DNA of 64,000 nucleotides from the NCBI RefSeq assembly GCF_042650605.1, contig NZ_JBHSBN010000009.1, forward strand, positions 1 through 64,000. The letters are read 5' to 3'. This DNA comes from Micromonospora_J zhanjiangensis (GTDB lineage: Bacteria > Actinomycetota > Actinomycetes > Mycobacteriales > Micromonosporaceae). Positions 24,606 through 33,050 of this stretch are shown in pieces. The translations under genes were made by a program, and so were the position numbers. Every line of letters begins with the position of its first letter. Within the stretch, counting starts at the first letter, position 1. A model generated the notes under the pieces. That model searched no databases. It saw only the letters and a list, made by a program, of their open reading frames with translations, and was not told the DNA's origin.

Positions 24606-25340
24606 TTACTTGTACGGGCTGCGCGCCTGGACGTCCCGCAGCCAGTCCGGCCGCACGCCCCAGGATTCCACCGGGATGCTGCCCCACTCGCACTCCAGTC
24701 CCGCGTCACCGTCGATCTGCAGCGGCGAGCTGTCGGGGTCGGTCGCGAACAGTTCCAGGTCCTCGGCGTAGCGGACGAGCAGGTCCGCCCAGGACGGGGC
24801 GAGCACGTCCCAGGAGGAGCATTCGACGTCGACCCGGACCACCTGCCCCGGCGTTCCACCCGGTGCCGGGTCGAGGTCGAGCAGCCATTGCACGTCGCCG
24901 TTCATGTCGCCCACGACCACCATGCCCGGCGATCCGATGATCGGTCGCACCGGCCCACTCAGCCCGATCATCGCCTCGTCGACCTGGTGCGCCCAGACCT
25001 GAGGGTCGTCCCAGTCCGGCTCCGGGTTGAAGCCGTCGCGCCACATCCGGGTCAGGCTGATGATCTGGTCGGTGTCGCAGAGGAAGGTCAGCGGCACCGG
25101 GCTGGGATCCGCGGCCGGCAGGGTCGGGCCCGGGTCGGTCCCGTTGTGGATGGCGAGGCTGGCGCGGAAGTCCGGCGGCAGCGGCGCGCCCAGGGCGGCC
25201 TCCACGGCGTCGATCGCCGGTGCGGCGGCCGGCGCGCCGAGCTGCCCCAGCGAGGCCGGCAGGACGCGGCCCAGGGCGGCCTCGACCCGCGCCCACGCCT
25301 CGGCGACGTGCCTGTCGACGTCGGTTCCGGTGTCGGTCAT
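24606..25340 (-). CDS. SMI1/KNR4-family (SUKH-like) protein
   Basis: 244 residues. AIDAVEAALGAPLPPDFRASLAIHNG is the SMI1/KNR4 signature, followed by LTFLCDTDQIISL, MVVVGDMNGDVQWLLDLDP and a final SWADLLVRYAEDLE. In bacteria this fold serves as immunity protein against polymorphic toxins or in cell-wall-related roles. No toxin gene is adjacent, so a function cannot be assigned. ATG 25340 is divergent from the ArsR operon. Confidence 0.82.
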   Translation of the reverse strand: MTDTGTDVDRHVAEAWARVEAALGRVLPASLGQLGAPAAAPAIDAVEAALGAPLPPDFRASLAIHNGTDPGPTLPAADPSPVPLTFLCDTDQIISLTRMWRDGFNPEPDWDDPQVWAHQVDEAMIGLSGPVRPIIGSPGMVVVGDMNGDVQWLLDLDPAPGGTPGQVVRVDVECSSWDVLAPSWADLLVRYAEDLELFATDPDSSPLQIDGDAGLECEWGSIPVESWGVRPDWLRDVQARSPYK

Positions 25341-25396
25341 GGCGCGGACTCTAGCTCTCCCCACCGACACGCGGCCGCACCGCTTCCCCGCCGGGC

Positions 25397-25424
25397 TTGA
25401 CGCATACCGTTATGGGAATATGAT
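25397..25424 (+). promoter_or_regulatory. Promoter and operator of the ArsR operon
   Basis: TTGACG (25397-25402), a 16-nt spacer and TATGAT (25419-25424), 6 bp before ATG 25431, so the mRNA is probably leaderless. The palindrome CATACCGTTATG (25403-25414) lies between the two promoter boxes, a good place for autorepression by the ArsR protein. Confidence 0.65.
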
Positions 25425-25430
25425 GGCGGC

Positions 25431-25772
25431 ATGGCACGAGCAGCGACGACATCGGACGTGTTCAACGCGATCGCCGAGCCGCAGCGCCGAGACATCCTGG
25501 CGCTGCTGCGGGCGCGCGAGTGGCCGGTCACCGACCTGGCCCGGGAGCTGGGGTTGAGCCAGCCGGGGGCATCCAAGCACCTGCGGGTGCTCCGGGAGGT
25601 TGGACTGGTACGGGTCCGCGAGGTGGGCAAGCAGCGCCTCTACGGCCTGGACGCCCGCGGGCTGCGGCCGGTCCACGAGTGGGTCGGCGGGTTCGAGCGG
25701 TTCTGGAACGAGAGTTTCGACCGGCTGGACACCTACGTGCAGGACCTCAAGCAGACCCGACAGGAGAAATAA
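25431..25772 (+). CDS. ArsR-family regulator (SdpR/ActR-like)
   Basis: 113-residue winged-helix repressor: VFNAIAEPQRRDILALL, then DLARELGLSQPGASKHLRVLREVGLVRVREVGKQRLYGLD. No metal-binding cysteines, so it is not a metal sensor. It is the first gene of a tight operon with an AHSA1 protein (3-bp gap) and a DHFR-family protein. The ArsR-SRPBCC pairing is common in actinobacteria. Confidence 0.93.
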   Translation: MARAATTSDVFNAIAEPQRRDILALLRAREWPVTDLARELGLSQPGASKHLRVLREVGLVRVREVGKQRLYGLDARGLRPVHEWVGGFERFWNESFDRLDTYVQDLKQTRQEK

Positions 25773-25775
25773 CCG

Positions 25776-26282
25776 ATGGCAGCAGCAGGGCAGGAAGCGC
25801 GGACGGACCCGGCGACGGCCGACCGGGAGGTGGTGATCTCCCGGGTCATCGACGCCCCGCGGGAGCTGGTGTTCGAGGCGTTCACCGAGGTACGTCACCT
25901 CTCGCACTGGTGGGGACCGGACGGGTTCACCACCACCACGCGGTCGTTCGAGTTCCGCGAGGGCGGCGTCTGGGACTTCACGATGCACGGGCCGGACGGC
26001 ACCGACTACTCCGAATGGATCACCTGGACCGAGATCGCCCCGCCGGAGCGGATCGCGCTGCTGCACGGCGAGTCCCGCGACGACCCGAACGCCTTCGAGT
26101 CGACCCTGACGTTCGCGCCGGACGGCGCGGCGACCCGGATCGAGATGCGCACCCTCTTCCCCACCAAGGCGGTGCGCGACGAGGCGGTCGAGAAGTACCA
26201 CGCGATCGAGGGCGGCCGGCAGACCCTGGGCAACCTGGCCACCTACGTCACCAAACTCGTCCGGAAGGGAGCGGAGAACTGA
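25776..26282 (+). CDS. AHSA1/SRPBCC-domain protein
   Basis: 168 residues of the START/SRPBCC fold: REVVISRVIDAPRELVFEAFTEVRHLSHWWGPDGF, VWDFTMHGPDGTDYSEWITWTEI and a C-terminal helix. Such proteins bind hydrophobic ligands. It is the middle gene of the ArsR operon; its TGA overlaps the next ATG by one base (TGATG). Confidence 0.92.
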   Translation: MAAAGQEARTDPATADREVVISRVIDAPRELVFEAFTEVRHLSHWWGPDGFTTTTRSFEFREGGVWDFTMHGPDGTDYSEWITWTEIAPPERIALLHGESRDDPNAFESTLTFAPDGAATRIEMRTLFPTKAVRDEAVEKYHAIEGGRQTLGNLATYVTKLVRKGAEN

Positions 26283-26947
26283 TGGCCGGCACGGTGTTCT
26301 TCAGCGTGACCATGTCGCTGGACGGCTTCATGGCCCCGGACAACGTACCCGTGAAGGACGTCTTCGCCCCCGGAGGCCGCAGCGACCCGCGGGTCCAGCG
26401 CTGGCTGGCGCAATGGTCGGAGCTGCAGGCGTGGGTGTTCCCGCAACGCTGGTTCCGGGAGAACCTCAAGCTCGGCGCGGGCGGCGAGGAGGGCGTCGAC
26501 AACGACATCGTCCGGGCGACGTTCGAACGCACCGGCGCGAGCGTCATGGGCAAGCGCATGTTCGACGGCGGCGAGCTGGCCTGGCCGGAGGACGCGCCGT
26601 TCCACACCCCGGTCTTCGTCGTCACCCACACCAGGCGCGACCCGTGGGAACGGCCGGGCGGCACCACCTTCCACTTTGTCAACGACGGCATCCACAGCGC
26701 CCTGGACCAGGCCCGCGCCGCCGCCGGCGACCGCGACGTCCGCATCGCCGGCGGCGCCGAAACAATCATCGAGTACGTCAACGCAGGGCTGGTCGACGAG
26801 TTCACGATCGCGCTGGCGCCCGTGCTGTTCGGCTCGGGCATCCGGCTGTTCGAGAACGTGGACGCGGACCGGATCGCGCTGGAACCGGTCCGCTCGGAAC
26901 CGTCGCCACGGGTGACCCACCTGACCTACGCCGTACGGCGGAGGTGA
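26282..26947 (+). CDS. Dihydrofolate reductase/RibD-C-family protein
   Basis: 221 residues: VFFSVTMSLDGFMAPDN (family start), ASVMGKRMFDGGE, a PVFVVTHTRRDPW strand, IAGGAETIIEYVNAGLVDEF (NADPH-binding GG motif) and a final THLTYAVRRR. These RibD-C/DHFR-like reductases have varied or unknown substrates. Third gene of the ArsR operon. Its last 24 coding-region bases recur at 27620-27643 beyond the toxin-antitoxin pair. Confidence 0.9.
   Translation: MAGTVFFSVTMSLDGFMAPDNVPVKDVFAPGGRSDPRVQRWLAQWSELQAWVFPQRWFRENLKLGAGGEEGVDNDIVRATFERTGASVMGKRMFDGGELAWPEDAPFHTPVFVVTHTRRDPWERPGGTTFHFVNDGIHSALDQARAAAGDRDVRIAGGAETIIEYVNAGLVDEFTIALAPVLFGSGIRLFENVDADRIALEPVRSEPSPRVTHLTYAVRRR
26917..26940 (+). repeat. 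24-bp direct repeat, copy 1 (3' end of DHFR gene)
   Basis: Identical 24-bp sequence (begins CCACCTGACCTACGCC) here and at 27620-27643. The copies bracket the toxin-antitoxin module. Confidence 0.9.
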
Positions 26948-27044
26948 CCACGCCACCACGGTCGGGACGCAGAGGGGTGGCACTCGGCGAGATGGGCGAC
27001 AGCGGTCCTGCTAAAGGGGGTATGACGACTGGTAGGATGAACAT

Positions 27045-27272
27045 ATGGCGAAACAGAAGATCTCCGCGACGGTCGATTCGCTGGTCCTGGCTCTGGCCGA
27101 CGCTGACGCCTCCGAGCTTGGGTTGAACCGTTCGGAGTTGATCGAACGGGCCTTGCACAACGAACATTTCCGACTCGCCCTGGCCGGCTACACCGCCCGG
27201 ACGGTGCCGGCGCTCGACATCGATGCTTACGCCGCGCAGGTGTACGCGGCCAACCGCGAGTCCGACCTGTGA
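27045..27272 (+). CDS. Antitoxin, ribbon-helix-helix/MazE-like
   Basis: 75 residues: KQKISATVDSLVLALADADASELGLNRSELIERAL resembles a ribbon-helix-helix DNA-binding unit, followed by an acidic tail (LDIDAYAAQVYAANRESDL) of the kind that wraps a toxin. Its stop shares GTGA with the start of the next gene. Small size, coupling and partner support an antitoxin. Confidence 0.78.
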   Translation: MAKQKISATVDSLVLALADADASELGLNRSELIERALHNEHFRLALAGYTARTVPALDIDAYAAQVYAANRESDL

Positions 27273-27577
27273 CCCGACCGGGAGATATCGCGCCACGCCT
27301 GGACACCCGCACCGAGTTGATGGTGGTCGTGCTTTCCAACTCGATGCATCTACAGGCTCGGACCGGCCGGGTGATTGTTTGCCCCTATGTGCCCGGCGCT
27401 CCTACCGAGGACGCGATGCCCCTGGTCGTCGCGGTCACCGAGCCGTCCGGCACGCTCCTACCGGAGTTGGTCCAGTGGCTCCCCGCGTCGGCTCTGGGCG
27501 AGCCGTTGGGCAACGTAGGCCCGGTGGCGCTCGGCCAGACCTGCGCCATCGTCACCGCTTTGATCAACGGCCAGTAG
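27269..27577 (+). CDS. MazF/PemK-like toxin (putative endoribonuclease)
   Basis: 102 residues from GTG 27269. GDIAPRL, then RTELMVVVLSNSMHL, GRVIVCPYVPG, MPLVVAVTEP and ALGQTCAIVTALI follow the strand order of the CcdB/MazF fold. MazF toxins cleave mRNA at short motifs. No catalytic residue can be confirmed by eye, so a gyrase-type CcdB is a weaker alternative. Confidence 0.72.
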   Translation: MTRPGDIAPRLDTRTELMVVVLSNSMHLQARTGRVIVCPYVPGAPTEDAMPLVVAVTEPSGTLLPELVQWLPASALGEPLGNVGPVALGQTCAIVTALINGQ

Positions 27578-27619
27578 TGTGTCGTGGCGTCGTGGCAGTG
27601 CCCGGACCAACGACCGGAG

Positions 27620-27643
27620 CCACCTGACCTACGCCGTACGGCG
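27620..27643 (+). repeat. 24-bp direct repeat, copy 2
   Basis: Second copy of the DHFR 3'-end sequence (encodes HLTYAVRR in the same orientation, followed within a few bases by a TGA). It lies 42 bp after the toxin gene and marks the right edge of the inserted segment. Confidence 0.9.
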
Positions 27644-27699
27644 ACGGTGAAGGCGATCGGTGGTCGATACACGCTGCCTGCACCGTTCCGCCGGATCGA

Positions 27700-28149
27700 T
27701 CAGCCGTCCTGCTGGGGGTAGAGCACCGGAGTGATTTCGGTGAGCATGTCGAGCAGTTCGCCGGCGCCTCCGCGTACCTGCTCATCGTCATCGAGAATCA
27801 AGGATTTACACATACGAACGGCATCGTCCCGGTCGGTGGCAAAGACGCCGAAAACGGCCAGGACCGCAGCGTGGATCCGGGACATGTGTTGAAAGTCTGC
27901 CGTGGCCAGCGCTTTGGCGACGATCGCGAGACCCGCACCGTCCCGCCGCCGGAGCAAGGCTTCGGCCGTCTCGCGCGTGACGAATGTGTCAGCGGTATCG
28001 AGTACGAGCTCCAGCAGCCCCTCCTGGGCGGCGGGCAGTTCAGCGAAGCTCGCCAAAGCCCGGCCCGCGTCCGCCCGCTCACGGAATTCGCTACTTTCGG
28101 CCACTCCGAGCAGTGCGACCACCGCGGCGCGTCTTCCCGGCAGACCCAC
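27700..28149 (-). CDS. HEAT-like repeat protein
   Basis: 149 residues, almost entirely amphipathic helices: AVVALLGVAESSEFRERADAGRALASFAEL, LLELVLDTADTFVTRETAEALLRRRDG, ALATADFQHMSRIHAAVLAVF and DDDEQVRGGAGELLDMLTEI form about four HEAT-type pairs. These act as protein-binding scaffolds; immunity proteins with this plan exist, but none is indicated. Start GTG 28149. Confidence 0.7.
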   Translation of the reverse strand: MGLPGRRAAVVALLGVAESSEFRERADAGRALASFAELPAAQEGLLELVLDTADTFVTRETAEALLRRRDGAGLAIVAKALATADFQHMSRIHAAVLAVFGVFATDRDDAVRMCKSLILDDDEQVRGGAGELLDMLTEITPVLYPQQDG

Positions 28150-28202
28150 GGAGGCATCCTGCCATCAATTCCCTCCGGTCGCGCCGTGAGGCAGGGTGAC
28201 AA

Positions 28203-28667
28203 TCACCCGAGCTTGGTCCATTGCCCTTCGGAGACCACCTCGACCGAGCCGTCGACGACCGTGATGGCCGTCTGTTCGTCGATGGCGTACGCCGGAACGC
28301 CGAGGTCGGCGGCCCACCGCTCCGCGTCGGCCATCGTGTTCGTGGGAAAGAGATTCAGGTGCGGGAAGATCGAGAAGTCGACGACCCCCAGGGTCCGGTC
28401 GTCCGGCGCGGACGGCCACCCGACGAAGTAGTCCCCGATCCGGGGCGTCATCACCATGCTGCCGGCGCTCACCCCCACCCAAACCTTGTCGGGCAGTGAC
28501 GGCAGCAGCTCGGCCAGCCCGGACTCGCGCATCCAGTGGCACAGGTAGGTCGCGTCGCCGCCGTCGACCAGGAGCACGTCGGCCTCCCGGACCCAGGAGA
28601 CCCACCGCTCCACGTCGATGGTGGGCAGTGCGGTGAGCTCAAGGACACCGAGCGACGCCCAGCGACC
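28203..28667 (-). pseudogene. Peptidase S51 (dipeptidase E-like), N-terminally truncated
   Basis: About 155 residues match the C-terminal two-thirds of S51 peptidases: GVLELTALPTIDVERWVSWV, DVLLVDGGDATYLCHWMRES, VGVSAGSMVM (nucleophile Ser) and SIFPHLNLFPTNTMADAE. The first 70-80 residues are missing: upstream the frame runs into the end of the aldo/keto reductase gene, and no start codon with a ribosome site is seen. Confidence 0.75.
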
Positions 28668-28695
28668 GCCACCTGGCCGGCGCCGCGAAGATCGC

Positions 28696-29571
28696 TCAGG
28701 TCCTGACCTGCATGGTGTCGAGTTGTTGCAGCGCTTCTTCGGGCAGTTCGAGGTCGGCCGCTGCGATGTTCGCTCGGGCGTGGCTGATCCGGGTGGTTCC
28801 GGGAAGCGGGATGACTCTGAGTCCATGGATGGGCTCGCGGTGGTGGACCCAGGCCAGCGCGACTTGTCCGGGCGTGGCGTGGAGTTGCCGGGCGATGCGT
28901 GCCAGGATCGTTTGCGGGTGCGCGGTCGCGCCGCCGTCATGCGGCTGCTGGTGGAGTAGGCCATGGGATGTCGGTGAGTGCGCCACGATGGCCACGTGAT
29001 GCCTGGCTGCGGCGTGCAATAGGCCGTCCTCGACGCCGCGATCGGTTAGCGACCACCGTTCTTGCAGCGCTGCGATCGGGTGCACGGCCTGGGCGCGGCG
29101 CAGATCCTCGACGCTGACGTTCGAGAGTCCGAGCGCGCGCACTTTTCCGTCGGTGATCAGTTCCGCCATGGCACCGACGGTCTCCTCGATGGGGACCGTG
29201 TCGCTGCGGTGGTGCAGGTAGTACAGGTCGATGACACCGGTGCCCAGCCGCTTGAGGCTGGCGTCGCAGGCGTGTCGCACGTATGCGGGGTCGGCTCGGA
29301 CATCGAAGCCTTGAGGTGTGTCCGGGCGCGGCCGGAGGCCGAACTTGCTGGCCAACATCACGTGGTCACGCCGGGAGCGGATGGCGCGGCCGACGAGCGT
29401 CTCGTTACCGTACGCATCGGCGGTGTCGATCATGCGGACGCCAGCGTCGACAACCGTCTGGATCACGGTGACGGGGTCGCGATCCGGTTCGCCGCCTGCG
29501 CCGTCGCGCAGACGCATGGCACCGAAGCCCTGCCGTCCGAACGCCTCCGCGGTGAGCAGCGGTCCGGTCAT
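28696..29571 (-). CDS. Aldo/keto reductase
   Basis: 291-residue NADPH-dependent AKR with a TIM-barrel: GFGAMRLRD, VVDAGVRMIDTADAYGNE (Asp and catalytic Tyr), VMLASKFGL (Lys), IDLYYLHHRSD (His), GLSNVS and PGTTRISHARANIAAADLEL (cofactor loop). The active-site tetrad is intact. ATG 29571 overlaps the TetR stop in ATGA, so the regulator and enzyme form one operon. Probably a carbonyl-detoxifying enzyme induced through the TetR protein. Confidence 0.92.
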   Translation of the reverse strand: MTGPLLTAEAFGRQGFGAMRLRDGAGGEPDRDPVTVIQTVVDAGVRMIDTADAYGNETLVGRAIRSRRDHVMLASKFGLRPRPDTPQGFDVRADPAYVRHACDASLKRLGTGVIDLYYLHHRSDTVPIEETVGAMAELITDGKVRALGLSNVSVEDLRRAQAVHPIAALQERWSLTDRGVEDGLLHAAARHHVAIVAHSPTSHGLLHQQPHDGGATAHPQTILARIARQLHATPGQVALAWVHHREPIHGLRVIPLPGTTRISHARANIAAADLELPEEALQQLDTMQVRT

Positions 29572-30221
29572 GCGTGGTACCCGTTCAGAAAGGCGCGCAC
29601 GCCTGCGGCGATCCAGTCCTCTTGCTCGGCCGCGGCGTAGGACGCGCCCGGCGGGCCGGGCATCGCCGAGACCAGTCGGGAGAAGTGCACCGCCGCCCGC
29701 TCGGCATCGTCGATGCGCAGCAGTCTCACCTCGGCCCAGTGACGCAAGCGGGCGGCGAGTTCGGACCGGACGCGTGCGGGACCGGCCTGCCACCACACGG
29801 AGACCACCTCGGCGCCCAGATGTTCGGCCTCGGCGTTGACCTGTCGGACCAGTGCCCGGTGAGCGTCGGGCTGCGTGGTGCCGGACAGCCATGCCCGGGC
29901 GAAGGCGAGCAGCGCGGGTTCGACGTGCTCGCTGTCGGTGACGCCGTCGAGGTGGTGCTCGATCAGTGCGCTCTCGCGTGCAGCGACCGCAGCGGCGGAG
30001 TCGGCGATCACCGCGGTGAATATGGCGGTCTTGTCCGAGAAGTGCTTGTAGATCGTCCGGGTGGACACCCCGGACTCGCCGGCGATCGCGTCGATGCTCG
30101 CGCGGGTGAAGCCGTCGCGGGCGAACACCTTCAGCGCCCCGCCGATGATCGCCGCCCGTTTGTCGCCGCGCAGCCGGGGGCTACCGGTGGTAGCGGCCGT
30201 GCTGGTCGTCTCACTCATCAA
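29568..30221 (-). CDS. TetR-family regulator
   Basis: 217 residues: an N-terminal HTH (KRAAIIGGALKVFARDGFTRASIDAIAGESGVSTRTIYKHFSDKTAIFTAVI) and a helical ligand domain. It is coupled to the AKR gene downstream and divergent from an FMN reductase. A 12-bp-arm perfect palindrome between them is the likely operator for both directions. Two adjacent ATGs can start the protein. Confidence 0.93.
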   Translation of the reverse strand: MMSETTSTAATTGSPRLRGDKRAAIIGGALKVFARDGFTRASIDAIAGESGVSTRTIYKHFSDKTAIFTAVIADSAAAVAARESALIEHHLDGVTDSEHVEPALLAFARAWLSGTTQPDAHRALVRQVNAEAEHLGAEVVSVWWQAGPARVRSELAARLRHWAEVRLLRIDDAERAAVHFSRLVSAMPGPPGASYAAAEQEDWIAAGVRAFLNGYHA

Positions 30222-30252
30222 GGTCCTCTCTCGGTTGAACCGTCAGCCTTCG

Positions 30253-30281
30253 TGTGTAAAGTACGCGTTGTACTTTACACA
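30253..30281. promoter_or_regulatory. TetR operator palindrome
   Basis: Perfect inverted repeat TGTGTAAAGTAC, 5-nt GCGTT spacer, and its complement (30270-30281). It ends 15 bp before the FMN-reductase ATG and 31 bp from the regulator start, so one dimer pair could repress both operons. Confidence 0.85.
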
Positions 30282-30296
30282 CCGCAAGGAGGCATC

Positions 30297-30905
30297 ATGA
30301 CGCGCATCGCCATCATCACCGGCAGCACCCGCCAACACCGCCGCGGAATGGCCGTGGCCGACTGGACGCTGAAGACCGCTCGCTCACGGGGGCCGGCGGG
30401 CACCACGTACGACCTGCTTGACCTGGCCGAGTTCAACCTGCCGGTGCTCGACGAGCCGGCACCGGCGCTCTACAACATGTATGCCCACGAGCACACCAAG
30501 CGCTGGGCCGCTGCCATCGATTCGTTCGACGGCTACGTGTTCGTCACGCCCGAGTACAACCACGGCGTCCCGGGCGCGTTGAAGAACGCCATCGACTATC
30601 TGTTCTACGAGTGGAACGACAAGGCCGCGGGGTTCGTCAGCTACGGGGTCAACGGCGGCGTACGGGCTGTTGAGCAGCTGCGTCAGATCACCGCCGAGCT
30701 CAAGCTCGCCGACGTGCGCACGCAGGTGGCATTCAACACCTACACCGACTTCGACTACACCGGTCTGGACCCCGCCGACCCGGCCGCCACGGGCGTGTTC
30801 ACGCCGGCCGAACGCCACGCCGACGACCTTGCCGGACTGCTCGACGAGGTGGTCGCCTGGAGCCGCGCACTCTCCTCGCTGCGCGCGCCCTCCGTGGCCG
30901 CCTGA
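30297..30905 (+). CDS. NADPH-dependent FMN reductase (flavodoxin-like)
   Basis: 202 residues: IAIITGSTRQHRRGMAVADW (FMN phosphate loop), YDLLDLAEFNLPVLDEP, and the signature FVTPEYNHGVPGALKNAIDYL. These enzymes reduce flavins, quinones, azo compounds or chromate. GGAGG precedes ATG 30297. It is probably co-regulated with the AKR through the shared operator as a quinone/electrophile response. Confidence 0.93.
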   Translation: MTRIAIITGSTRQHRRGMAVADWTLKTARSRGPAGTTYDLLDLAEFNLPVLDEPAPALYNMYAHEHTKRWAAAIDSFDGYVFVTPEYNHGVPGALKNAIDYLFYEWNDKAAGFVSYGVNGGVRAVEQLRQITAELKLADVRTQVAFNTYTDFDYTGLDPADPAATGVFTPAERHADDLAGLLDEVVAWSRALSSLRAPSVAA

Positions 30906-31004
30906 TCCGGCGAGCCGACAAAGTACCCCTGCTGGGGCCGGGCCACCCGACATCAGCATGATCGGATGCGCTCGACTCCGCATGAGCGGACTCGGAATCG
31001 CCGG

Positions 31005-31826
31005 TCAGCCGGGGTCCGCGGTGCACGTCTCGGCGGCGGGCCAGCGTCGCGTGGCGAAGGCGTGCGGGGTCGCGCCCATGACCCGCCGGAACTCGGCGCC
31101 CATGTGTGACTGGTCGTAGTAGCCCGAGTCGGTGGCCAGCTCGGCCGCCTTCTGTCCGGTCCGGGCGAGCACCAGGCGAACCCGGTCGATGCGCACGAAC
31201 GCGCTCGGTGTCAGGCCCACACCGTCGGTGAAGAGGGTGCGCAGGTGCCGTTCGCTGAGGTTCAACCGCCGGGCGACGACGCTGACGGGCGTACGCGGCC
31301 GGCCGTCGGCGGCGGCGGACAGCATGGCCGTCGCCGCCGCGACGATGCGCCGGCGCGGGCCGTCGCGGCTGTCACCCGCCGCCGGCGCGAGCGGCAGGGC
31401 CCGGACCAGCGCTCGTAGCCGCGCCGGCGCGGACGCCACGGCGGGGACCGCGTCGCGGTCGGTGATCAGCCGTACGAGAGCCCGCGCCCACGCGCTGTCC
31501 AGGTCGGCCAGGGCGACAGCACGGTCGGCGAACTCCCGTACCGAAAGTCCCAGGAGCTCGGCGGCCCGCCCCGGGCGGAATGGCAGCTGGAGGCAGTCCC
31601 GGCCCGGCCGGTCGACGTGGTATCGCGCCCGCGTCCGCGGCCCCATGACCACGATGTCGTACGGATCGGCGGACCCCGACCGCCAGGTCAGGGTGGTGCC
31701 GTGGTCGGGCGGTTCCAGTACGGCCGGCGCGTCATCAAGCACCGGCCGCATCCCGAGGGTCAGCCCGGAGAACCACGGGCCGAGCGCCCTCGCCGCCGCC
31801 GGGCCGGTCACCTCATCGCGTTCCAC
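31005..31826 (-). CDS. AraC-family regulator
   Basis: 273 residues from GTG 31826: a cupin-like N-terminal domain (YDIVVMGPRTRARYHVDRPGRD, LQLPFRPGRAAELLGL) and a C-terminal double HTH (TPVSVVARRLNLSERHLRTLFTDGVGLTPSAFVRIDRV, then ATDSGYYDQSHMGAEFRRVMGATPHAF). It is divergent from an NmrA-like reductase, which it may regulate. A decayed copy of its central part lies at 36552-36754. The start codon is uncertain; a GTG five codons downstream is possible. Confidence 0.87.
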   Translation of the reverse strand: MERDEVTGPAAARALGPWFSGLTLGMRPVLDDAPAVLEPPDHGTTLTWRSGSADPYDIVVMGPRTRARYHVDRPGRDCLQLPFRPGRAAELLGLSVREFADRAVALADLDSAWARALVRLITDRDAVPAVASAPARLRALVRALPLAPAAGDSRDGPRRRIVAAATAMLSAAADGRPRTPVSVVARRLNLSERHLRTLFTDGVGLTPSAFVRIDRVRLVLARTGQKAAELATDSGYYDQSHMGAEFRRVMGATPHAFATRRWPAAETCTADPG

Positions 31827-31928
31827 GGTGGCGACCGTACGTCGTGGACCGCGGCCGGACCCGCCGGCCGGTCGAGCTGTGCCGAAAGTTCCTAGGCCCG
31901 ACCACGGCGGACCGGCGATCGTCACATC

Positions 31929-32792
31929 ATGATCCTTGTTACCGGTGCCTCCGGCACCGTCGGCCGACACGTCGTGCAACTCCTCACCGAGGGCGGGCAG
32001 CGCGCCCGGGCGATGACGCGAAACCCGTCCGGGTACGCGCTACCGCGCGGCGCCGACGTGGTACGAGCCGACTTCGACGACCCCGAGTCGCTGCGCCGCG
32101 CGGTGACCGGCGTGCGGACGGTGTTCCTGCTCACCGCTCCGGCGGCGCCTACACCGGACCATGATCTGGCGCTGCTGGCGGCCGCCCGGTCGGCGGACGT
32201 CGCCTCGGTGGTGAAGCTGTCCGCGATCGGCACCGGCGAACGCTTCGGCACCGCCACCGTCGGCGCCTGGCACCAGGCGGCCGAGGACGCCGTCCGCGCC
32301 AGCGGCCTGGCCTGGACGATGCTGCGGCCGTCGAGTTTCGCCTCGAACTGCCTGCACTGGGCGGGCGCCATCCGCGCCGGTCAGCCCGTACCCGATCTGA
32401 CCGGCGACGGCGAGCAGGGCGTCATCGACCCCCGCGACATCGCCGAGGTCGCCGTCGCCGCCCTCACCGACCCCGCCGCCCACGCCGGCCGGACGTACAC
32501 CCTGACCGGTCCGGAACTGCTCCGGGTGGCCGACCAGGCGACCCAACTCGCACAGGTCATCGGCCGTCCCGTCGGCACCGCGGACCTCCCGCCGGACGCC
32601 GCCCGTCGGCAGCTACTCGCCTCGGGGATGCCGCCGGCCGCCGTCGAAGCCACCGTCGTCGGCTCGGCCTGGGCCCGCGCGGGGCACAACGCCACCCTCA
32701 CCGCCGACGTGCAGACGGTGCTCGGGCGTCCTCCCGCGACCTTCCGGAGCTGGGCGCGGCGTCATCGGGAAGCCTTCACCGGCACCCGGTGA
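31929..32792 (+). CDS. NmrA-like NAD(P)-binding protein (atypical SDR)
   Basis: 287 residues: ILVTGASGTVGRHVVQLL (dinucleotide motif), VRADFDDPESLRRAVTGVRTVFLL, VVKLSAIG and WTMLRPSSFASN. This is the NmrA/HSCARG-type atypical SDR fold: quinone or NADPH-redox sensing reductases that lack the usual Tyr-Lys pair. It diverges from the AraC regulator with about 100 bp between them. Confidence 0.88.
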   Translation: MILVTGASGTVGRHVVQLLTEGGQRARAMTRNPSGYALPRGADVVRADFDDPESLRRAVTGVRTVFLLTAPAAPTPDHDLALLAAARSADVASVVKLSAIGTGERFGTATVGAWHQAAEDAVRASGLAWTMLRPSSFASNCLHWAGAIRAGQPVPDLTGDGEQGVIDPRDIAEVAVAALTDPAAHAGRTYTLTGPELLRVADQATQLAQVIGRPVGTADLPPDAARRQLLASGMPPAAVEATVVGSAWARAGHNATLTADVQTVLGRPPATFRSWARRHREAFTGTR

Positions 32793-32918
32793 CCTTCTCG
32801 CCGACGTGCCGAACGTGTACTGCCAGTAAGACTTGGAGTCGCCGGCGATGAAGCACCGTACCGATTTCGGATCGCACATCGGGCCACTTCACCTTGCGGT
32901 CGAGACGCAGCTCTCTCC

Positions 32919-33044
32919 GGCGCCCGCGCCGTCCGCGTCGCGGACGCCGCCGAGACGATCCTGGAGTACGTCAACGCCAGCTTGGTCGACGAGTTCACGA
33001 TCGCTCTGTCGGCCATGCTGCTCGGCTCCGGAATCCGTCTTCGA
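32919..33044 (+). pseudogene. Remnant of a second DHFR/RibD-C-family gene
   Basis: About 42 residues (AVRVADAAETILEYVNASLV, then DEFTIALSAMLLGSGIRL) align with residues of the intact protein encoded at 26282-26947 (IAGGAETIIEYVNAGLVDEF...VLFGSGIRLFE). Flanks do not continue the homology. It sits immediately left of the helicase/GIY-YIG operon. Confidence 0.8.
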
Positions 33045-33050
33045 TCAGAC

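Noticed and set aside
28668..28964. In-frame N-terminal extension of the peptidase S51 remnant
   Set aside because: It overlaps the end of the aldo/keto reductase gene in another frame and has no similarity to S51 N-termini.
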